Shown: one piece after another, positions 57,085 to 64,000 of the stretch
Layout of the letters: each line of letters begins with the position of its first letter
How positions within the stretch are numbered: position 1 is the stretch's first letter
Source: Bombardia bombarda
Lineage: Eukaryota; Ascomycota; Sordariomycetes; Sordariales; Lasiosphaeriaceae
Length of the DNA stretch: 64,000 nt
Assembly (NCBI GenBank): GCA_030512295.1
Contig: JAULSR010000010.1
Span: forward strand, 1,054,001 to 1,118,000
Direction: 5' to 3'
Notes under the pieces: model-generated
What the model was told of the DNA's origin: nothing
Database searches by the model: none
The model's input: the letters and a program-made list of their open reading frames with translations, nothing else
Position numbers and translations under genes: made by a program

Positions 57085-60000
57085 ATGAGCGACAGCAGCC
57101 CCCACGAGGGCAACGAGGTAAGACTTCATTTGCGCATGCGCGCTCCAAATATCACCACCATCGCGTTCTGAGCCTCACTGACACGTTATTCCCAGCCGTT
57201 GAGCTCGACGCCCACGCTCACACCCCTACAGCAATCGTCGACAACAACCACGCCAAATCCCAATGATGCCTCCCCCACCACCACCACCACCACCACCACC
57301 ACAGACCCGGGCCATCTGCAACCGCCCGCCAGCAGCAATGGCGCCCCCCCAGCCAAAGGCGGCGGCGGCGGCTTCCACCTCAACGTCCACGACGCCTTCA
57401 CGCCCGACCCCGGCACCGAGGACATGTACGTAGTCAAGAACTCGGCCTTCGCCTTCACGCCCGGCCACCTCTCCAAGCTCTTCAACCCCAAGTCGCTCGA
57501 CGCCTTCTACGCCCTGGGCGGCCTCGCCGGCCTCGAAAAGGGCCTGCGCACCAACCGCGAGACCGGCCTGAGCGTCGACGAGACCTCCCTCACCGGCCCC
57601 GCCGTCACCTTTGAGGACGCCGCGCCCAAGGGCGTGCCCAAGTACGGCGCCAACGGCGACGCCGAGCCCGTCCCCAAGGCGGACAATGTCGCCAACGCGG
57701 CGAGCACGCCCCACGCCGAGGAGCATGGAAAGGCCGGCGGCGCGTTCGCCGACAGACGGAGGATCTTCAAGGAGAACCGGCTGCCCGAGAAGAAGAGCAA
57801 GACGCTGCTGCAGCTGGCCTGGATCACGTACAACGACAAGGTGCTGATTCTGCTGACCATCGCGGCCGTCGTGAGCTTGGCGCTGGGCCTGTACCAGACC
57901 TTTGGGGGCAGTCATGAGGGCGGTGGTGCGCGCGTCGAGTGGGTCGAGGGCGTGGCCATCATGGTGGCGATTGTGATTGTCGTGGTGGTGGGCACGCTGA
58001 ACGACTGGCAGATGGAGCGCCAGTTCAACAAGCTGAACCAGAAGCACAATGATCGCACCGTCAAGGTTATCCGGTCTGGCAAGTCGCTCGAGATATCCGT
58101 CTTTGATATCATGGTCGGCGACGTGATGCATCTGTTTGCGGGCGACCTGGTGCCTGTGGACGGTGTGTTTATCAACGGACATGGCGTCAAGTGCGACGAG
58201 TCGTCTGCTACTGGCGAGAGTGATCTCTTGAAGAAGGTTAATGCCGATGAGGTTTTCGCTGCGCTGGAGGAGGTCGCCAAGGGCGGCAAGCCGAGAGCGG
58301 ATATGGAGAAGCTGGATCCGTTTATTATCTCTGGCAGCAAGATCAACGAGGGCACTGGTACCTTTTTGGTTACGGCGGTTGGAGTCAACTCTTCGTATGG
58401 ACGCATCACGATGGCGCTGCATACCGAGCAGGAGGACACGCCGCTGCAGAAGAAGCTGAATTCTTTGGCCGACTGGATTGCCAAGCTGGGCGGTGGAGCA
58501 GCCCTGGTGCTCTTCATCGTGCTGTTTATCAAGTTCTGTGTCTCGCTCAAGGACAGCACCGACAGCCCTGACCAGAAGGGTCAGATTTTCCTGCGTCTGT
58601 TCATTACCTCTGTTACGGTTGTGGTCGTGGCGGTCCCCGAGGGCTTGCCGTTGGCTGTTACTCTCGCCCTGGCTTTTGCGACGACTCGAATGATGAAGGA
58701 CAACAACCTGGTCCGCGTGCTCAAGGCATGCGAGACTATGGGTAATGCGACGACTATTTGCTCCGACAAGACTGGTACCCTCACGCAAAACAAGATGACT
58801 GTGGTGGCGACGACTCTGGGCAAGAGCATCAGCTTCGGTGGAGACGACAAGCCGCTCGAGACTGATGATCAGGCGGTTGCTGATGCGGCGGCTGAAAAGA
58901 AGAATACGGTGCCTAATGTTCCTGTGGCTGAATTTGTCAAGGCACTGAGCGATACTACGAAGCAGCTGCTTGTGCAGTCGAATGCCGTCAACTCTACGGC
59001 TTTCGAGGGCGACGACAACGGCGAACAGACCTTTATCGGTTCCAAGACCGAGGTTGCCCTTCTTACCCTATGCCGCGACCACCTAGGTGCTGCCCCTGTC
59101 CAGGAAGAGCGCACCAACGCAAACGTCGTGCAGGTTGTCCCCTTTGATTCTGCTGTCAAGTACATGGCCACAGTCGTCAAGCTTCCCTCTGGCAAATTCC
59201 GCGCCTATGTCAAGGGCGCTTCCGAGATCTTGTTGGCACAGTGCAGCAAAGTGGTTGCCGCCCTCGACAGCGATGAGCTGACCACCACCGATTTCACCGA
59301 ATCAGACCGCGAGATGTTTCTGCAGACGATTACCTCGTATGCTGGACAAACGCTGCGCACGATTGGCTCTTCTTACCGCGATTTCGACTCCTGGCCGCCA
59401 CCTGAGCTGGCTGGCCAGGAGGAACTGACTGCTGCCGAATTCAGCAAGGTCCACAAGGACATGACGCTCGTGGCCATCTATGGTATCAAGGACCCTCTAC
59501 GCCCAACGGTTATCGGCGCCATCAAGGACTGCCAGCGTGCTGGCGTGTACGTCCGCATGGTCACTGGTGATAACTTGCTCACCGGCCGCGCTATTGCCCG
59601 CGAGTGTGGTATCTACACCCCTGAAACCGGAGGCATTGCCATGGAGGGCCCTGTGTTTAGGCGCAAGACCGAGGCTGAGCTCAAGGAGCTGGTGCCGCAT
59701 CTGCAGGTTTTGGCCCGTTCGAGCCCCGAGGATAAGCGGATTCTCGTGCGCACCCTCAAGGAGCTGGGCGAGACCGTTGCTGTTACTGGTGATGGTACCA
59801 ATGACGCGCCGGCGCTGAAGATGGCGGATATTGGGTTTGCTATGGGGATTGCGGGCACGGAAGTGGCCAAGGAGGCGGCGGCGATCATTCTGATGGATGA
59901 CAACTTTGCGTCGATTGTCAAGGGCATCAGCTGGGGACGTGCGGTCAATGACGCGGTTAAGAAGTTTTTGCAGGTATATGTGCCCCTCTCTACCGGCTGT

Positions 60001-61020
60001 TCTTTGAATAGCTGGTCTGTAAACGGGGAGAATGATCAACTGACACTGAAATAGTTCCAACTGACGGTCAACATCACGGCCGTTATCCTGACCTTTGTCT
60101 CGGCCGTTGCCAGCGACGAAGAGCAGTCCGTCCTCAACGCCGTTCAACTGCTCTGGGTCAACCTGATCATGGACACCTTCGCCGCTCTCGCTCTCGCAAC
60201 CGACCCACCTACCCCGTCCATCCTCGACCGCATGCCCGACAGAAAGTCTGCGCCACTCATCACCCTGCGCATGTACAAGATGATCTTTGGTCAGGCCATC
60301 TGCCAGCTCGTCATCACATTTGTGCTCAACTTCGCCGGCGCCTCCCTCCTGGGCTACGACATATCGGACGAGCAACAAGCCCTCCACCTGCGCACCCTCG
60401 TCTTCAACACCTTCGTCTGGCTGCAAATCTTCAACGAGATCAACAACCGCCGCTTGGACAACCGGTACAACATCTTTGAGGGCATCACCAAGAACTACTT
60501 CTTCCTCGCCATCAACGTCGTCATGGTCGGCGGACAGGTCCTCATCATCTTTGTCGGCGGCGAGGCATTCAAGATTGTCGCGCTCAACGGCAAGGAGTGG
60601 GGTCTGTCTATCGGCCTCGGCGCCATCTCGCTGCCATGGGGCGCGCTCATCAGGACTGTGCCCGATCACTGGGTCGCGGCGTGCATTCCCGACCTGTCAT
60701 TTCTCAAGTTCTGGGGCAAGAAGAAGAAGAAGGCAAGCTCTGATGAGCCGCTTACCGAGAAGCCCATTGTCACGGATGATTCGTCGGTGGACGACGAGAG
60801 GAACCCGGGCCCGCCGCTGCGTATCTTGACTAGTATTCGGGGTGAGAGGGCGAGGCAGCATATCCGACGTGGGTTCAGGCAGTATATGCATGATCAGAAG
60901 GTGAAGGCCAAGGTTGTGGTGAAGGAGGTGGTCAGCGGGAGTAGGACTGCGAGCAAGGTTGATGTGACAACCGCGAATGGTGGTGGGGAGGGGTTGAAGG
61001 GCGCTCCTGCGTTGAAGTAG
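57085..61020 (+). CDS. PMC1: P-type Ca2+-transporting ATPase, PMC1/PMCA type
   Basis: Exons 57085-57117 (11 codons), 57196-59973 and 60055-61020 give 1258 aa. The N-terminus is Thr/Pro-rich with a TACC-repeat-coded poly-Thr run. Family motifs: TGESDLLKK in the actuator domain (about 347), PEGLPLAVTLALAFAT in membrane segment 4, CSDKTGTLTQNKM with phosphorylated Asp535, MVTGDN and TGDGTNDAPALKMADIGFAMG (about 875). Hydrophobic segments fit ten membrane spans, with four after intron 2 in LWVNLIMDTFAALALATDPP and beyond. The ~100-residue charged tail has the place of the PMCA regulatory region. It should pump cytosolic Ca2+ into the vacuole or out of the cell. The tiny first exon is supported by GAG|GTAAGA and CCCAG|CCG in phase. 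The gene appears intact. Confidence 0.93.
57275..57303 (+). repeat. (CAC/ACC)n trinucleotide run coding poly-Thr
   Basis: Nine ACC codons in a row after ACT-like context in the ATPase N-terminus; a likely length-variable tract in a disordered region. Confidence 0.85.
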
Positions 61021-61674
61021 GGTGAGATGACATGTTACTTTTTCGTGTATTAAGATATATGGCGTATGTTTTGGTGGGCTGAGATACACGGCGTAGAGCG
61101 ATGGCTCGGATTGATACCTCTGTTACACATCATCCAGTTGGTGGGTGTGGTTTGTTTTGGAAAACGTGGCGCGAAAAGACTTTGTTGGCTTCAGAGCGTT
61201 TGGTATTGCGGTACTGATTTTTGCTTAGGGTGACAAGGTACTGGTGGCCAAACGGCCCAGCCTTGTTTACCACGTTATATTAATTAGATATCGAGCTTAT
61301 CCGTTTGTCGATACTTGAATTATTTCGGTGTGATGTGTTGTGACGTGGGTGTGACTTGTTGTGTCCAATGTCGACTACAATGTGAGTCGGTATGAGAGAT
61401 GAGCTCCAGATGTTATAGAGCTGAGTTGCCTGGCTAAGCTGCTCATGTACTCCGCCGAAGAAAATCATGGATCGCCCTAATTCATTCAAGAGAGCGTCGT
61501 GACATGGAACAAGAAGGTGCTCGGTCCTCAACTGATGTTGCTATAACGCTTCCCTACGTACCACAATGACCATGATGGTGATATTCACTGGATGAATGAC
61601 GTATAATAGCTGTATAAAGTATCTTAAGATTTGTACAAACAAATAAGGTAGAAACAGTCACGTCTGTACCCCCC
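61021..61674. other. Convergent 3' intergenic region
   Basis: 654 bp between the convergent Ca2+-ATPase and chitinase genes; AT-rich, no gene. Confidence 0.6.
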
Positions 61675-64000
61675 TTACGTCGGGAAGGCGTCGGTGTTGA
61701 TCTCCATAAACGGAAGCTCCTCCTCCAGCGCCTCCAAGGCCTCCAAGACACCCTGAGCCTCCTCGCCCGTCCGCACACCCCATACCCTCCGCATGTCGTC
61801 GATGCCTGTCTGGACCCAGGTATGCGTCCAGTCGACGCTCCACACCATCTGCGCCCTGGCCCACTCCCTCCAGCAGGCGGCAACATTCACATTCGCACCG
61901 GGGCTAACGTGAGTATTATAATAGTCCTGGATGGCAATCCACTGGTCATTGATATCCGTGACCACATTCGCCAGCCTCTGCCGCACCGGCGGATGATCGC
62001 TGCGGTCCATGTAGTAGATGACGGCAATGCCGCCTCGCAGGAAGGCCAGCGCGCCGGACCCGCCGTTGGAGGTGTCCTGCACGAGGTTGGCCCACTTGGT
62101 GTCGTCGACCAGGTTCTTGCCCTGCACCAGGCGGCCCTTGAACTGGTTGATGTCGGCGCCGGCCAGCACGAAGTTGGCCCGGTTCGTGCTGCTGCCCACG
62201 CACTCCATGATGCGGTCGTACGGGCGTATGTAGTTCTGCCCGCCGGGGAGAGGACCAAAGGGCCCGCTGGCGGCAATCGGCAGCGCCATGGTCCGCGCTT
62301 GCACGAAGAAGGAGGCCGAGACGCGCCCTGCTCGCATGGTGGCGCCGCTGGGAAGGCTGGTGGGGGGTTTGTCAGTAGGTGTGTGGATGCTCTCGGGGAA
62401 AAGTAAAGCACTCACACTCCTCTGTTTGCATCACGAATGAAGTTGGCGATGAGGCGGCCGTCGAGGGGATGTTCGACTATTCGCAGCATGTCTTCCATAT
62501 CAGCCAACATACACTTTGCTTGCAAAGACTCTCTAATCCTAAGGACCTACGCTCGAAGAATCGTCCGGTCGGCATGACAAAAGGCGCAACGCTTGCGTCT
62601 GCACAGTCCATGGGGTCGGCGAAGTCGACAGCCTCGTCATACATGGGATCATCTTCGTCCAGCTGGCCGGCCGAGGGATGCTCAGGGAGGTTGACAGTGA
62701 TGGCAAACGAGTTGCCGTCGTCATCAATGACAGTGGTTGTGTAGGGCGGACGGGCTCGCTTCTCCAGGAGCGACCGCAGTTCGCCCGCCATTGCTTTGGC
62801 ATCGACAAGGTCGCCATCCTTCTTCAGCTCCAAGACTGAAGGCAGGGGGTTGATGCTGCTCCGCGGCGGGCCAGGAGAGATAGAGATAGCGAGGGCACGC
62901 CGAGACTTCTTCATCTTCTTCTTAGACCCACCACCACTGCCTCTGACAGCAGTGGACGGGTTGTCCGGGTCGGAGCACGCGAAGTCATCGGTAATCCGGC
63001 ACGCCAGATCGTCGCACTCGATAGTGCGGGCCCCAGCCATGTTGTTCCACAGATGCGGGCTGCACAGGATGCGGTGGACGACGCTGATGGGGCCCTCGGT
63101 CATCCAGGCCAGGAGGGCGTGCCCCGCCAGGAAAGCCTTGAGGTTGGCGATCTTCAGGTTGGCGTAGATGGCGCCCATGATGGCGTCCCATATGCTCGTC
63201 AGCGCCTTCAGCATGGCTTCGTTCTCGGCTGAGGTGAGGATGCGTAGAAGGATGGTCTCGGCCAGGATCTCGTTGTGGTAATCGGATTGCGCGTTTCTGC
63301 CGAGGAGGAGGCGGTGTCGCTTCAAAGCCAGCTCCACGGCCGTTGTGCCAGTGTCGTTGAAAGCCATGGAGAAGCCATAATCGGCATCCTTTCTCGTCAG
63401 GCGGCTGATGGCCTCGACGGCGGCCGGACAGGTTGCGAGGTCGAGGTAGGCGTTGAGGGCGTCCCGATATGTCTGGAGGATGGGGTTGGCGACGACCTTC
63501 TCCCTCCAGACTTGGGCCTCGCAGCAAATAGCCAGGGAACCTTCCTTGCCTCCGCATACCCTGGTATGTCCATCCAAGGCGACACGAGTAAGGCCGTTGG
63601 GGCAGTTGGGCCAGCAATAGTTGTCGGGGTTCTTGTCCCTCCCAGCGAAGCCAAACTGCCAGTAGAGGGCACAGTTCTTCCACCGAACATCGGTCGATTC
63701 GGGGTCGTAGCAATACTCCCTTTGGGTATAGTAGTGGTTGCTATCCGTCAAGCACGTGGAGCCGCCGGTTCCCGTGGAACTCGCCGTCACGCCCAGGTAT
63801 TTCTTGACGTCGGATATGGGACAGGTCTTGGAGTTGTCACAATGTGGCCACTCGCCCCATTCTCCCGCAGCCCAGATGTTCATGGACGGCGTGTCGGTCG
63901 TGCAGCAGGCGGCCTGGTAGTTGTTGCGGCAGTACATCTCGTTGGACCCAATCTCGATGGTCCCGCTCGGACACTTGCCCTCACAGGCCCCGTTGTTGTG
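61675..64000 (-). CDS. GH18 chitinase (Cys-rich, subgroup C type), C-terminal part; runs off the window
   Basis: Exon pieces 64000-62551, 62491-62416 and 62356-61675 join in phase; the frame is open to the right edge, so the 5' end (expected signal peptide, LysM/chitin-binding modules and GH18 domain) lies outside. What is visible resembles the C-terminal part of the large subgroup C chitinases: a Cys-rich block (CRNNYQAACCTTD, then YCWPNCPNGLTRVALD and AICCEAQ), a helical segment (NPILQTYRDALNAYLDL) and a terminal domain with HPLDGRLIANFIRDANRGV and LPSGATMRAGRVSASFF. The GH18 catalytic motif is not in this window, so the enzyme class is inferred from the C-terminal family. These are secreted chitin-acting proteins, often in fungal-fungal antagonism. 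No break is seen. Confidence 0.8.

Noticed and set aside
57226..58788. 520-codon antisense ORF opposite the Ca2+-ATPase
   Set aside because: It is the shadow of a highly biased coding strand; the ATPase motifs are on the plus strand and the antisense translation is low-complexity without domains.
59497..60669. 390-codon antisense ORF across the ATPase 3' exons
   Set aside because: It also runs through the ATPase intron and shows no protein-like features.
61822..62406. 194-codon plus-strand ORF opposite the chitinase gene
   Set aside because: Antisense shadow; the minus strand carries the conserved chitinase C-terminus with good introns.
1..64000. CRISPR arrays, rRNA, viral or prophage-like modules
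   Set aside because: No spaced direct repeats, rRNA core sequences or viral proteins were seen; the gene structure is eukaryotic.

Overview
The window looks like nuclear DNA of a filamentous ascomycete (Pezizomycotina, most likely Sordariomycetes). The genes carry short introns of about 50-130 bp with GTAAGT/GTGAGT-type donors and CTAAC-like branch sites. Several families are typical of these fungi: a PNP/NB-ARC/TPR NLR, a NACHT-ankyrin protein, a BAS2-like secreted protein, a Cys-rich GH18 chitinase and an XFP-type phosphoketolase. No genus can be assigned from sequence alone. All gene models were joined by hand from splice signals and reading-frame continuity.

Layout, left to right. 0-2.2 kb: a five-exon BTB/POZ gene on the minus strand. 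3.9-10 kb: a complete fungal NLR (nucleoside-phosphorylase-like N-terminus, NB-ARC, TPR) followed 278 bp later by a MYND zinc-finger gene on the same strand. 10-20.1 kb: about 10 kb with no gene I can support, ending in the pyrimidine-rich leader of a C2H2 transcription factor (20.1-22.3 kb). 25.6-29.6 kb: a divergent pair, a predicted seven-membrane-segment glycoprotein (minus) and the Golgi tethering subunit COG5 (plus).

30-38 kb is a disturbed accessory stretch. It holds a tRNA-like gene with an apparent intron, a 112-bp MITE-like element, a BAS2-like secreted protein gene, two divergently oriented gene fragments (laccase and LaeA-like methyltransferase) that have both lost their 5' halves at the same boundary, a two-finger zinc protein gene, and a roughly 0.9-kb hAT-type transposon derivative keeping only the transposase C-terminus. 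38.9-42.3 kb: an ankyrin protein whose NACHT domain is cut off just after Walker B. 43-49 kb: one doubtful ORF, a small conserved-looking basic protein gene and a bacterial-type PARG-like macrodomain gene. 50.7-53.5 kb: phosphoketolase with an apparent single-base frameshift near its C-terminus. 57.1-61.0 kb: a PMC1/PMCA-type Ca2+-ATPase. 61.7-64 kb: the 3' part of a chitinase gene that runs off the right edge.

Functional themes are self/non-self recognition (two NLR-type genes, one intact and one internally truncated), cell surface and secretion (chitinase, BAS2-like protein, seven-span glycoprotein, COG5) and core metabolism or ion transport (phosphoketolase, Ca2+-ATPase). Many genes share a C-rich to G-rich switch along the coding strand. 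I found no CRISPR array, no rRNA and no virus.
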